A program made the translations under genes and the position numbers. A stretch of 64,000 bases of DNA from Pipra filicauda (lineage: Eukaryota > Chordata > Aves > Passeriformes > Pipridae), in contig NW_024105098.1 of assembly GCF_003945595.2 (NCBI RefSeq), forward strand, positions 1,798,001-1,862,000, given 5' to 3'. The notes under the pieces were generated by a model. It had not been told where the DNA came from, searched no databases, and saw only the letters and a list, made by a program, of their open reading frames with translations. Of the stretch, positions 1 to 11,887 are shown in pieces (within the stretch, counting starts at the first letter, position 1; every line of letters starts with the position of its first letter).

Positions 1-2220
1 TCCCTCCCTTTGGTAGGTGCAATGCTGGCATGTTCTCTCATCTGGAGTGGACAAACCTCTGCAGGTGAAGGTCAGCCACTCTCTGTTCTCCACAGAAAAC
101 TCAGCAAGGCAACAAGCCACACAGAAAAATCTAAGGCTGGTAAACACTGGTTTTCTCACCTTGGGCATCTAAAACATGTGATGTACACAAAGGTAAGAGG
201 CAGTGCACAGAAGCCTCTCAACGTTGCTCCTTGAATGGGCTTCACATGGTAGGAAACAAGAGCCAGAGCTGCAGAGACAAGTCAGCTGAAAGGGCAACAC
301 AGGCAGGCCCAGGGGAGAGATCAGTCCCCCAGGCCAGGGGAGCCTGAGGCCCACAGGATGTGCCACATTCTTTCTGAACTTACTTTTAAAATGCTATAAG
401 GACAACAGAAAATCCAATTTTTTTTTTATTCTGCAGCACAAGACACTTGTTTTATCTTGCTGAAATTAAAGTTACCAAAAGATAAGTTATTCAAACCACT
501 ATTCTGAGGCAAGAAAAACAATTTTTCAGATTTATCTACTATTTTCATAAAAATTCACAGCTATTACCTGACACTTATTGAGTAACATTAATTTGAGATA
601 TTTTAGAGCCTACCAATTAAGAAAAAGAAGGATGTTATTCCTTTCCATTGTTATCAAGTTCAATTGATTCTGGAGACTGCTCTTTGACAACCCATCAGCT
701 CACAGGCTCTGTTCTGCTCTTCCAAAAACACTGGGGGGAAAAAGCCACTTCAAGAACATCGTGGAGTCTACTTTGCCACTGTCTATCCACGTGCTTTAGC
801 CCCTCTGCACATATATTCATGCTATGGGCACCACCAAGGCAACCCAGGTTCTGTTAGTCCTTAAGACAGCTGGTTCTGCTCCCTAGAACTGGATCATCCA
901 AGTCAGGTTTTGTACTCTCAATTTGCAGAAAATGGCATTTGAAACACATCTCTGCAAAGGTGATAAAACATCAAAAGCTGTTGGCCGAGATCAGACACAA
1001 GTGGGAACCTGCACCTCCTCTGATTTTAAATTACAGCTAGAAATGTAGAAATGGGAAAAAAAAATCAATTATAAGGAGTCAGTTTTATATTCATCTGAGG
1101 ATGGGATCACCTGTGATTCCAAAACCTTTGCAAATACAGCAGCACTCCAGTGTGTCACCTCAGAGACTGTTCTGATGTCACACTCCAGTGGAATTAAGAG
1201 AAAAAATGCAGCGTATCATGACATACTCAGGTTTCTGGTACTAGGACACAGCAAGCAATGGTTAAGGGCAGCAAGGCATGTGTCCAAACAGGTCTGGCAT
1301 GAGATGATCCTGAAGATCAGTGAGATCAGCCAAGAAACTGGTTCTTTACAAACACAAACTGGTCACAGGTTAAGATCAGAAAAATCAAGTGACCCAAGTG
1401 ACAGAAAGACTACGACAAACTGAGCACGGGACACTCCTACAGCTGAACCTCAGCTAAATCCATAACTCCCAAAGCCCCAGCACGGTCTCTGCAAACTGTT
1501 CCTAGACTTGGGAACAATCCTTCAGCTGAAATGACTTCGGTCAAAGAATCAGGACTTGGCAGCATTTTAAGGATGAAAGAAACCAAAATGCAATCTCTGG
1601 TTTTGCCTTGGACTAATTGCCTGGACTTCCTGAAGAGAAGGAGCAGTAAAAGGGCACCTCTGTTCAAGCCTGTCACAAAGCCAGCAGTGGTGTTTACAGC
1701 AAACTTCAGACAGAGCCTGGTGGTAGCCAGCCAAAAAGGCCACAGCTGTGCAACACTGAGGGAAGGGATCCTGGCTGCAGGGACAGCACTGGGATTCTGG
1801 GATGTGGCCCCATGGCAACGCGTTTAGGAGAGGACTGACTACCAGGATGGCCAATAACTCCTGCTCTCCAGGCTCAGGTCATGTTCCCTGTGCCACCTTC
1901 ACTGTCTGGAGAGAACTAACAGGAAAGCCATGACTGACAGCAGGACTGCTCACTCTGCAGAGGGGGGAAACTAGGGGAGCCTATTAAGTGCTTTAACTTC
2001 TCTCTGCTGCACACTACACACTCCCTCAAGAGGAAGATAAAGAGAAAAATCTTTGCAGCCAGTGTTTTTAAAGGAATTGAAATAACTTGGCCTAGATGTG
2101 TAATTTTGTAGCTCATTTTACAGAAAAATAAAAGAAATGGCTTTAAGATGATGTTTTTAAAGAAAGACTACTTCTCATTAGGACACTACTGGAGTAGGGA
2201 CACTACAGGAATACAAACAT

Positions 2221-2318
2221 CAGGAAGTGACTATCAGTGACAGGGATCAGAAGTTCTGAATCCCATTTCCAGGAAGTGACTATCAGTGACAGGGATCAGA
2301 AGTTCTGAATCCCATTTC
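2221..2318. repeat. Perfect 49-bp tandem duplication
   Basis: Two identical 49-base copies run head to tail (2221-2269 and 2270-2318), starting CAGGAAGTGACTATCAGTGA. No difference is visible between the copies, so the duplication looks recent. It lies in a GIGYF2 intron. Confidence 0.97.
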
Positions 2319-2905
2319 TAGCTTCACATTCTCCACAAAATCTCAATCTCACCAGTAGGTCTCAAAAACATACTACTCAAACATCACTCTAGATTTTTTT
2401 CACTAAGTTGACCCTTATCCACTGTCATGGGTAGGGGTAAACAGGTAGATTCAAAGGAATTAACAAGAGCTTAATTCTCTAACACACCTGGAAATCACGT
2501 ACTGTACCTATTTAACCTGCTGCACAACCGTGTCAGATTTTCAATTCATTCAGTTGAGTCAGATTGGAAAACCTGTGACCAGACACCAGCGCTTTCTACA
2601 GGACAAAACATGGTTTGTATGAAAATATGGTTTGCAAAAAAATCCCTCTTGTGAATAAAAGAGGCTGGTTGTAGTGGAAGGCCAGCTTTGCTAGGGTATA
2701 CAAGAAGGGTGAAGGACAAGTGACATTGTCCTCCTGGGTTGCCACAGTGGTGGGAGCCCCCTTGTACCACATTACTCTGGTTCTGAAGGTCACACTATGC
2801 CTATCACAACTTCGAGTGCTGTGCCTGAACATGTATTAAAATATTCCATACTAATGAAGCAAAGAATTAATGGTTTGCAATTTAGGGCTGGGGGAAGGTT
2901 AAAGT

Positions 2906-2930
2906 AAAAAAAAAAAAAAAAAAAAAAAAA
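2906..2930. repeat. Poly(A) run of 25
   Basis: There are twenty-five uninterrupted A residues. It could be a simple repeat or the tail of a decayed retroposed fragment; the bases upstream are not recognisable as any gene. Confidence 0.95.
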
Positions 2931-5900
2931 TAGGGAGGATTTTGTTTCCTAAGCAGGAAAGTCTACATTAATAATTTTCCCAGCAGGCCTTCAGTAGTTT
3001 TACTGCAAACAACCACAGCCTTTGTTTCTCAGATCCTCTTACATGTGACGTTCGATCAAAGCCCTCACATCAGCAGCTCACCAAGGGGAAAAAAAAAGAA
3101 GTGTGAACTACTCTTGGGTTCCAGAGCTGTCCTCAGAGCTGGTTTAACAGTGCAGCTCTGCAGCCACTCAGCTAAAGCACAACCCAGTAACTCTTCTCTG
3201 AGAAGCGAGAGCTTCAGTGAAAGCAGCTCCCTTTGCCACAGCCATCAGCGAGCCACCTGATCTGCACTGTTCACTGCTGGGCTTTCCACAGTCCCGGGAC
3301 TGATTCCATGTTCCCACAGAGGAGCAGTGTGGCCATGGCCAGGTCTGTGTTTCTGGGCAGCAGGAGGTGTTCAGAACCCCCTCCTGGTAACGCCACCGCT
3401 CCGCAGCTCGGGACCAACCCCCGGGGAACCAGTGGCACTGCAGAGCAGCAAGGGAGACACAAGAGTTCCTCTCCTCACCTAAACAAACAGCACTTGACAC
3501 TGGTTAGAGAGAAAGCACCAGAGAACAGTGTGTGGCTTTTCAGCAGCAATATGGGAACTTCTCCACTCAACTTTTCCAAGAGAATTTTGGCCTTTTCAAC
3601 TTTCGTGTAAAGCTTTAGGATTATACAAACCTAAAAAATGATCTTGATGAAGGAGGTGAGGGGGAAGGCAGCCCTTCTCCAAGTAAGTGTTGGAGGATTT
3701 CTCCTTGGCTGCTAAGGGTTTGTGTTGGGTAAAGAAAGGCTCCTAACAAACCAGCATTCTTTTCCACATGATCAGAGTTAACCGGCCCCCCTGCAGGCAA
3801 AATGACCAATCAAATCAGCCTCAGAGGAAAACCAGCCCCCCAGCACTATAAACACAGGAATGAGACATACAAACCCATTTTCAAAGGGTTTTGGTGGGTT
3901 TTTTTAAATCTCTACCAGCCACTTGTGGGAAGTTTCTTGCCAGTGGTGGGACCAATACACCAGAGCAGCCCAGTCCCTCTCCTGGAGCCCAGGTTACCCC
4001 TTCCTCCTGCACACAACCCTTCAAAGACTGGTAAGTAAACAAAACCATATTTTTCCCTCCTCTTTCTTATTGTACCATTTGAAATTGTTCTGTCATTCTT
4101 TAATCAAAGAAATCGAAGTAGTTATCAGGGGAGAGAGTTTTATTTCTAAAGCGTGCTGAATTAACTGTTATCTTAAAGAAAATTATTTGATTTCTCCCCC
4201 TCAAAAAGAAGAAAATGCTTTCTCAGGTGACCACGGTCCCAAGAGCACAAAAAGCAATATCAAAGGCATTATACAGTATTTTTTCAGAACATTTTTGAGA
4301 GAAGCAGTGCTGGAAAGACTCTGCAATGCTCTGCAGACAGGGAGCATTTGCAAGTCTCCAGCTCAGGTAGCTGGGTGTTATGAGACCGGTCAAGTGTCAG
4401 GAAAACATCCTCCCCCCCTTGCTGCATTCATCATAACTCAGCATTTCACTTCAGTTCCCTCACAAATTAAAAGAAATGAGCTTCCTACCTGCTCAAGCCT
4501 GATTTACCATCCCTGTATCTCACACCTTCAACAGTTTTCAGTCAGTGCATCCCTGTGCTCGTGGACACACTGAGTCAGCACAGGAAACCACACTTGGGCA
4601 TAAAGGGAACTCATCCCGCCTGGAAAACCAGTCCTTGCAGGCAAATCATGGGGAATTCTGCATCAGACAGGGCAGGACTGCTCCTCAAAAACAGCTCACT
4701 CCACACTGTATGGGTGGCTGCAGACTTCTAGTGCTACAGCTTCACATCAAATACAATCCTCCCTCCTAACTGTCAAATGACTCCTCCATTGGCAATATTT
4801 CATTTGGCATTTTTGTTTCTTTATAAGGAATTAACACATGCTAGCATATTTTAAAGCCTTTCCCAAAATGTTAAGTTTTTCTGCTTCTCTAAAGGTGGTC
4901 AGACTAGTTGGTCCTCTCAGATGCTACCTCACAATCAAAAATTAAGTGTTCATATGGGTCCTCAGAGTACTACTGTGAAAATACATTATACACAAAATGG
5001 AGCATTATTTGGATTCCCAAAAATCAAGTCTATAGGCAGCCTTGTTTTCTGTACTATGAAGGGAGACATAGTCTCCCACTATTCTTTAAAGTGCATTCTG
5101 TAGTAAGCTGTCACAGAAAGCCAAAAGTACGAGCTCTCACACCCTGGACTTTGTGGCACTTGCTTTGAAAAATGTGACTTGGGCTCAACAAATTCAAGTT
5201 CCCATTTTCACAAGACCTACTTATAAATGTAACAAGTCCTGAAAACTGTTATCTTAATTCTGCAAATCGCTCAGAAGTAACAGCTTTGTCACAAACTATT
5301 CCCATTCATCTCAATGAGGCACCAGCTACAAAATCTAAAGGACAAACCTTTGAAACCTTAACTGTCCTACTCACAACAGCAGCATAACCAAAGCAGTTAC
5401 TGAAACTGAATTGCTTCCTACATTTCTAAAATTGTCCCCTGCTGTAAGTCATATGATTCAGTCATGTCATCCATACTGAAAAAACCTTCATTTCCTAATA
5501 TTAATGTCAGAGCATCTCAAAGGTTGCTCCAGTCTACAGACAACAATATGCAATAATCTAAATATACCACTACACAAATAACCATTTTAATAGAATCAAA
5601 GTGCCTTCAAAAAAAATCCAGTCTCAGTTTGTTCTCATTGCAAAGCACAGAGGCAGCAACACATCTGAGAGATCACAGCTCAGAGCAACCTTTCAATCTC
5701 AAACTTGTCCATGATTATGCAGACCCAGGTCAAGTAAAGAGGGAATGTATACATTCCCAGAGGGTGATGCTGCCACCACCACCTGCTTCTAGCAAATCTT
5801 CCCATTATGCTGCAGTTGGAAGCAGTTCTGGCAGTCACTCCCAGCAAACAGCAGGTCCTCTTGACTGCTTTGCTGTCAGAAGGAAGCAGTGCAGCACCAA

Positions 5901-8400
5901 CTGTCTCCAAAGCCCTCTGAGGTCAGCTAGAACACAGTTTGTTAAGGGCAGGAGCTGGGCAGGCAGGGCAGCAACTCACAAGTGTCCCCTGAACACAGCT
6001 CCTCCTAAAGACACCCAGGCTCCAGAAAGGGCTGCAGGTGCATCAAGGTATTGAGCTGAAAACAGGCTGGAAGGGTCACTTCGAATGCCTTCACCTGAGA
6101 AGGCAAATGAAAAGTGCTCCAAATTAATTCCCCTACAACCCTGAGTTAAAATAGCTGAGTTTGTGCTGCCAAGAGAAAGGCCAAGCAAGAGGAGAGGAAA
6201 GCAAGGTGGTGGCATGGAACAGGAATGTAATAAAAACCGTTACAACACCAGGAAGAAGATCTCAATCAAAAAGGCAAAGCGTGGGAGATCAGTGTGCTGG
6301 ATCATGAATTTCAGAAATTCATACCTACAGCCTAGAGCTGTTTTATTACACATAAATCATTAGCTAGCCAGGTCAGTTTAGAACCTGCCCCACTGCTAGG
6401 AGCAGGAACCCGTGACTTCTGATTTAAAAAGTCCATGTTTACCCTACCTTGACTGGTTTTAGAAAAGTGTATAGAAGAAAGGAGCCAAGATGAGGAACAA
6501 GGTGGTAAAAAGATGGAAAACCAGAAAAAGCTAAGAGCTGACATACACACTGGCCTTGGTGACAATTTAGTCTTCAACAGACTGGCAACAGGAAGGATTA
6601 GACAGAATGAATGCTTGGTGAAAGATTGGTCAAGATGCCAAAAGAGGTTTAGAAAAGTAATTTCTGACAGTTCCTGTCTTTCCAGTCAGGGGCTATCAGC
6701 TGGGAGATGGAGGGACAAGGAACACCCCAAAGCTACAACAGCAGGAAACAACAGGAAAGGCAGAACTAAACAAACAGCACAACAGAGGTGGTTAAGAGAT
6801 AACAGGGGAGCAATGTGGATGAGAAACAGTATGTCTGTACCAGTGGAGACAAGCATTCTCCAACAAACAATGCAGAATTGTTCTTTCCAAGTCAAAGTTG
6901 AGCGTCTTTCCTGAAACACACACTGTTTGAGATTGGGATTTACCTGGGGACATCAGGGACCATGCCAGGCAGGGGATCAGATCAGGTGTTGGTTTGTTTT
7001 ACTACAGTGGGCAAGGAAGGGAGCAGACAGAAGACAGTAATTCCTTTTAAATTCTAAGTCACATCTGCTCTTAAGTGGTCTCTGCTTTTGAGAACATAAA
7101 GGATCAATCCTCCAGCCTGTGATTTCTCACAGGGCAGCTGTTCTTTCACCTCTCTCACCCATTTTCTCACCCCAGCAAGTTGAGGCTCATGGCCTTTAAT
7201 GCCATCAACAGTGTTCGCAGAAAAACAGTTTTGGAACTCAGGCATTTCCAATGCTATCACTGCCACTGAATTAGATACATAATATTTAAAACAGTCCTAG
7301 ACTATAAAAAACAGGTCTATATCAAATGAACCAGTGCATAACCTGGTTAAGCTCAGCAGGCAAACTCCCCAGCCAGGATGCTCAAGGAGCAGAGACACAG
7401 CACTGTTCTGAGACCTGCTGCTGGGGGGAAGAGAGGTGCTCTCTCACACACTACCCCAGCACTGTGCAGATCTGCAGCACAGCCAAGAAAAATGGACCAT
7501 GTTAAGCACATATGTCTGTAGCAGTGCAGAACCAGGCCCCAAAGCATGGATGTGTGCATGGAACGCTGCAGGATCAGGCCCCAGTCAGTCAGTATCACAT
7601 TCATTCTCACAACATGGGTTTGTTTTGCAAACTTAGATTGCTTGGAGGCTACAAAGCAGATGCTGTCCTCCAAGTACCCTGAGAATTTACAGAAACACAG
7701 AGGTTTTGGGGGTTTGGGGTTTTTTCCCAATAACGCGTGATGTTTACACCCAGAGGCATTTTGTTCTCTGTGTTCTCCTCTGTTCACACAAGTGTTTCTT
7801 GTCAGTACTGCCTTGGTAAAACCAAGGCACTGTTCCCAGCTCCCTATAAGCCTGGTTCCCACCACCATTCCCATTCAGAGATGCCCGTTTTCCAGCTCCT
7901 TCAAGGCATCCAGAAGGGCTCCTCTACATCTTAGCACAAGGACTCTGCTCTGCAGACCAGTCACTAATCATCTGATTACTGGAGCATTTCTAATTGCATT
8001 CAGGTTACTGTAAAATCTGTGAAAGTGCAGCAATAGTGAGAACTGTCATTTAGGGAGCTGTGCAGCAGATTAAAGAGCAAACTCAGTGCAGGGGGGCTGA
8101 AAGGGCTCTGATCAGAATGGACTATGACCAGAATGCCCAAGAAAAGTGGCCTGGTACCAGAGATCACTGTATTCTTTGGCACAGGGAGCAGTTTGAAAAT
8201 ATTCCTTCTAGGAGATGTGAACTGGAAAATAAAAATGAAGGGAAACCTACCAAATCCCACCCAGGTCATCAGCTACCCTACCTTCTTTGACTAGAGCATG
8301 GATAGAAGTAAGAGCAGGACACTTCTGAGAATCTACAGCAGGGAAAGAAAGTAAAATGAAAATTTAGCTAAATATTCACTCTAATTCACTCTAACTAAAT

Positions 8401-8428
8401 ATTGACATATTTAGCTAAATATGTCAAT
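8401..8428. repeat. 28-bp perfect palindrome, AT-rich
   Basis: The sequence from ATTGACATATTTAG to CTAAATATGTCAAT equals its own reverse complement, with the centre at 8414/8415 and no spacer. Partial copies of the arm (TTTAGCTAAATATT, CTAACTAAATATTGAC) lie in the 40 bases to its left. Confidence 0.97.
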
Positions 8429-8573
8429 CCTCCTACTCCTACCTCAGTAGGAATTAAGCATTAGAAAGCAAAAGAGAATGTTCTGTAATTACTAAAATTT
8501 GGTATGAAGATTAAATAAACAGTCATGGAAACTGCTGGCTTATGGAACCAAAGATCACAAGACAGATTTTTAC

Positions 8574-8696
8574 CTTCCATAAACTTCTGAAGTTCAGTAT
8601 CCTCACATACAATGTGTTTCAAGAGAAAACTAAGACGGTACTCTTGGAGGGAAAAAGATCCACTTCGTCTAGATGTTTGTAAACGTGCATTACACA
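8574..8696 (-). CDS. Candidate GIGYF2 cassette exon (41 codons, in phase)
   Basis: A 123-bp stretch is bounded on the minus strand by a pyrimidine-containing acceptor (GACTATTTCAG, ending at 8697) and a donor GTAAAAA. Entered with the one leftover base of the 17539 exon, it reads open throughout, from VCNARLQTSRRSGSF to ELQKFMEG, and leaves one base. It could therefore be included or skipped without changing frame. It holds three CpGs as arginine codons in a CpG-poor intron. I do not recognise the peptide as part of the canonical GIGYF2 protein. Alternatives are an exon of an unknown minus-strand transcript or a chance open frame. Confidence 0.4.
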
Positions 8697-9858
8697 CTGA
8701 AATAGTCTAATTCAGAGAAAGGTCAAAAGTGATAGGAAACCAAAACTGACTAAATACTCCCTGTATAATCATGATTTGCAGAATATGGATGTATTTTTAA
8801 ATCCTCTGCTGTTCTACAAACGAGTTTCCTCACCACCTTCTTTAAGCAGGTGGTACACATTATTAACTCTATTTTATATAAACCCCAGGTGAACTATAAA
8901 CATCCAGTATTTATAAAATTTATGGATTTGAGTGACCGGTGTCTTTTCAAAAGACATTCAGCACCTCTGGCAAATTCAGCAAGCTCTGAGGTTTAAAAGG
9001 AACCAAAGGAGCCCAGCATGCCAAATACCTACAGGAACCCATTCTGCTTCCCACATTTGCAATTCCACCTTAACTCCCATATGCCGGCTGTCCTATTTTC
9101 TTATTTGGTTACTAATAAAAATGGCACTGCTCAGGCAGACTAGACTGCAAATTATGTCACGGTGTATTTTCTGCATTGGTCCCCTGCCCTCCTTTTACCT
9201 GATCCTTACATAAACAGCCTCAGCCTCCCTGAAGCAGCTCTGCCCTGAATACTGTAGTTCTCTTTAACTGGACATGGTGGGTGCAGACAGCAGACATTTC
9301 CAGAGCCAGGGAAGTCTGAAAGGGCTACTAGCTTAACTACAGCATTCCTTTAAAATGCATAAAAATATGTCAGAGAAATAACAGGATAAACATTATCTCC
9401 ATAGTACTACTGTTAGTAGTATTCACAATAGTATTGGTAAGTTACTATACTCCGCTGAAAAGTTACAAAACCTGATATAATCAGACAAAACCCAGTTTCT
9501 TTTCAGATACAGTATGCTAAGCACATCCCACTCACCCCCAAAGAATTAAACCATGTGACTCCAATGTACATTTAGGAAGGTAAAGTATGAAAGTTATATT
9601 TAAACAACTAAGCAGGGAAAATTTGAGAAGTACTCAGATTTTTAAACTTAATCTTTTTTAACAAAGTATTACCACAAACAGTGGTAAATTCCTCTCCAGG
9701 CTCCTGACTTAATCTTCTCTGGATTGCAATGTATAAGCCCTCCTTTGTTGGCTGCAGTATTTCGACCCCTGCTGATGTGTCAAAAACTGTGAGCGTTAGG
9801 CAAAATACAAACATGCTGCACTGTCTCCCTTCCGTTCCTTTTCCCTCCTTCCCAGCCC
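8697..9858 (+). other. Region upstream of KCNJ13
   Basis: The 1.16 kb between the candidate cassette exon and the KCNJ13 start must contain the KCNJ13 5'UTR and perhaps its promoter. I see no CpG island or obvious TATA box tied to a start. A noncoding first exon could be further left. Confidence 0.5.
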
Positions 9859-10336
9859 ATGACGACGGACGTGCTGGAGAGCAATAACACCAAGGCCAGC
9901 GCTCCCCTGCTGGCCCAGCGGCACCTGCGCATGGTGACCAAGGACGGGCACAGCACCCTGCAGCTGGACGGTGCCCGGGGCAGGGGCCTGGCCTATCTGC
10001 GCGACGCCTGGGGGATCCTCATGGACATGCGCTGGAGGTGGATGATGCTCGTCTTCGCCGCTTCCTTCGTCCTCCACTGGCTGGTCTTTGCAGTGCTCTG
10101 GTACCTGCTGGCTGAGATGAACGGGGACCTGGAGCTGGACCACGATGCTCCCCCTGACAACCACACTATCTGTGTCAAGTACATCACCAGCTTTACGGCT
10201 GCTTTCTCCTTCTCCCTGGAGACGCAGCTCACGATCGGCTACGGCACCATGTTCCCGAGCGGGGACTGTCCCAGTGCCATCGCACTGCTGGCAATCCAGA
10301 TGGTCCTGGGGCTCATGCTGGAAGCCTTCATCACAG
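9859..10336 (+). CDS. KCNJ13: KCNJ13 coding exon 1
   Basis: This exon holds the start codon and 159 codons plus one base, covering the N-terminus, TM1, extracellular loop, pore and TM2. It ends ATC ACA G before donor GTAAGCC at 10337. The start context is unremarkable (C at -3), and the next in-frame ATG is at codon 25, inside the conserved [12 protein letters not shown], so 9859 is the best start. Noncoding upstream exon(s) may exist but were not identified. The exon is GC- and CpG-rich against an AT-rich intron. Confidence 0.97.
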
Positions 10337-11837
10337 GTAAGCCTTCCCAGTCCATCCTTAAACAGAACAGGTGGAACAACTGGGCTGGAGGATGGAGCTA
10401 GAAATACTGATCATTTGGATAGATGAAAGAACAACTAAGGCAGTCACTACGAGGATGGTGAGATTCCAGCTATGTAGGACTAAAACACCTTTCATTAACA
10501 AAAGGCATAAATTAGCTGATATCAAGATCTGGACTTGATAGTTCCGGTATTCACTGGACAATACTTGTGGCAAATCCCTGCTTATCACTCTCAGTCACTT
10601 ATTTCTTATACCATTATCTCTCCAAGTTTTTTCTATATAATTACAATATTTAAAAAGTCTATTTGTTTTGATTTTTAAGGCAAACTTTTTTCTAGCTGAA
10701 CTATTTTCGTAGTTGAAACTGAAGTTGATCTTCAACTCAGCGTTCAAGTATTCCTCAGTACCCAATGTAATGAAGATGTTACAGTGTCACAGCTATTCTG
10801 AAGTATCTTCAGTTATTTTAAATAATTTTCAGGTTTAAAGTCATTCAAAATACTTTAAAAATACATAGGTTAGTTTACTGTGTACTAGAAAGAGCTTCTA
10901 TGGTGTAACACACCGAGATCAGGTACTATTACAAAGGACAGTAACTCAGAGCAAGCTGACAGCTCTTCTTACAGCTCCAGAACCCTTCCCAATATAACAC
11001 AGCTTAGGAAAAGCAGCATTTTAGGCAACTCTACTCTTTTAAACCCAAGTGGGTTAGTGCAATGCCAGCCCAGCAGTTCTCAAACACAGTCCTTCCAGCC
11101 TGCATGTCCCCCCAGGCCTGCTCCTGCTCCCTTGGCTGTCTGGAGGAGCTGGGAGCTGCAGGAAGCCCCCAGGCCCTGTGCTGGCCCCTGAGCTTGTTCT
11201 CTCCCGCGATCCAGGTGCGTTCGTGGCCAAGATCGCCCGCCCGAAGAACCGGGCGTTCTCCATCCGCTTCACGCGCTCTGCCGTGGTCACACATCCCGAG
11301 GGGAAGCCACACCTCATGTTCCAGGTGGCCAACACTCGCTCCAGCCCCCTGACCAGCGTCCAGATCTCTGCTATCCTGTACCAAGAGCAGGAGAACGGGC
11401 AGCTGCACCAAACGAGCGTCGACTTCCACCTCGACAGCGTTACTGCGGCCGAGTGTCCTTTCTTCATCTTCCCGCTGACCTACTACCATTCCATCTCTCC
11501 ATCCAGCCCTCTGGCTGCCCTCCTCCAGAGAGAAGCTCCTCACCACTTTGAGCTGGTCGTCTTCCTGTCAGCTGTGCAGGAGGGCACGGGAGAAACGTGT
11601 CAAAGGAGAACGTCCTACCTGCCCTCCGAGATCCTGCTGTCCCACCGCTTCGCCCCCGTGCTGGCCCGCAGTGCCCAAGGTGAGTACCACATCCAGATGG
11701 AGAACTTTGACAAGACTATTCCTGAGCTCCCGGCTGCACCTGGCTCCAAGAGCCCCAGGAGGACTGACAAGGAGATCCGCATCAATGGGCAGCACGCTGA
11801 CAGCTTCCAGCTCTCCGAGACTGGCCTCACAGAATAG
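9859..11837 (+). CDS. KCNJ13: KCNJ13 (Kir7.1) inward-rectifier K+ channel, two coding exons
   Basis: The coding sequence joins 9859-10336 and 11215-11837, giving 366 residues. Kir7.1 forms tetrameric, weakly rectifying K+ channels in retinal pigment, choroid plexus and other transporting epithelia. Visible features are TM1 (about 58-83), N-glycosylation site NHT at 101, pore helix and selectivity filter TIGYG (125-129), and the Kir7.1-specific methionine just after it (131, human M125). TM2 is about 139-160, followed by the PIP2-proximal KIARPKNR, the PKA-type site RRTS and the C-terminal ISETG-like tail (LSETGLTE). The cysteines flanking the pore (105, 137) are kept. It is six residues longer than human Kir7.1 as I recall it: about five at the N-terminus and one before GLAYLRD. 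The gene lies antisense inside a GIGYF2 intron, as in human. Confidence 0.98.
10337..11214 (+). other. KCNJ13: KCNJ13 intron
   Basis: This 878-bp GT-AG intron separates the two coding exons. The 5' two thirds are AT-rich with no open frame of interest; the last 200 bases are GC-rich and run into the acceptor. The intron splits the gene right after TM2, a position shared with mammalian KCNJ13 as far as I recall. Confidence 0.85.
11215..11837 (+). CDS. KCNJ13: KCNJ13 coding exon 2 (cytoplasmic domain)
   Basis: The acceptor GATCCAG ends at 11214. The glycine codon is split G|GT, and the exon continues [18 protein letters not shown] to the stop TAG at 11835-11837. It carries the immunoglobulin-like cytoplasmic domain typical of Kir channels, including [16 protein letters not shown] and [10 protein letters not shown]. 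No frameshift or internal stop is present. Confidence 0.98.
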
Positions 11838-11881
11838 AGAGAACAGACTGTGGACTTGGGGCTTTTTTTAATTATTATTAC

Positions 11882-11887
11882 ATTAAA
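11882..11887 (+). terminator. Possible proximal KCNJ13 poly(A) signal (ATTAAA)
   Basis: ATTAAA lies 45 bases after the KCNJ13 stop codon. This would give a very short 3'UTR. Canonical AATAAA hexamers further on, at 12542, 12780 and 12995, are equally good or better candidates, so the true cleavage site is undecided. Confidence 0.3.

Larger units (their letters stand above)
1..8573 (-). other. GIGYF2 intron, left part
   Basis: No gene was found on either strand. The stretch is AT-rich and CpG-poor, with the tandem duplication at 2221, the poly(A) run at 2906 and the palindrome at 8401. Open frames here (up to about 170 codons) show no recognisable domains and no coding-like CpG pattern. Confidence 0.7.

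Noticed and set aside
1175..1423. 82-codon plus-strand open frame in the left intron
   Set aside because: There is no recognised family and no supporting promoter, splice or composition signal.
7700..7730. Recurrent G/T tracts such as GGTTTGGGGTTTTTT (also near 3885, 32205, 33763) as a repeat family
   Set aside because: The flanks are unrelated and the motif also occurs in the opposite orientation; they look like simple low-complexity sequence.
7353..7874. 173-codon minus-strand open frame
   Set aside because: It has no recognisable domain, no CpG enrichment and no splice context; it sits in a GIGYF2 intron and is probably a chance frame.
11031..11546. 171-codon minus-strand open frame
   Set aside because: It is antisense to KCNJ13 coding exon 2, and its translation has no recognisable domain.
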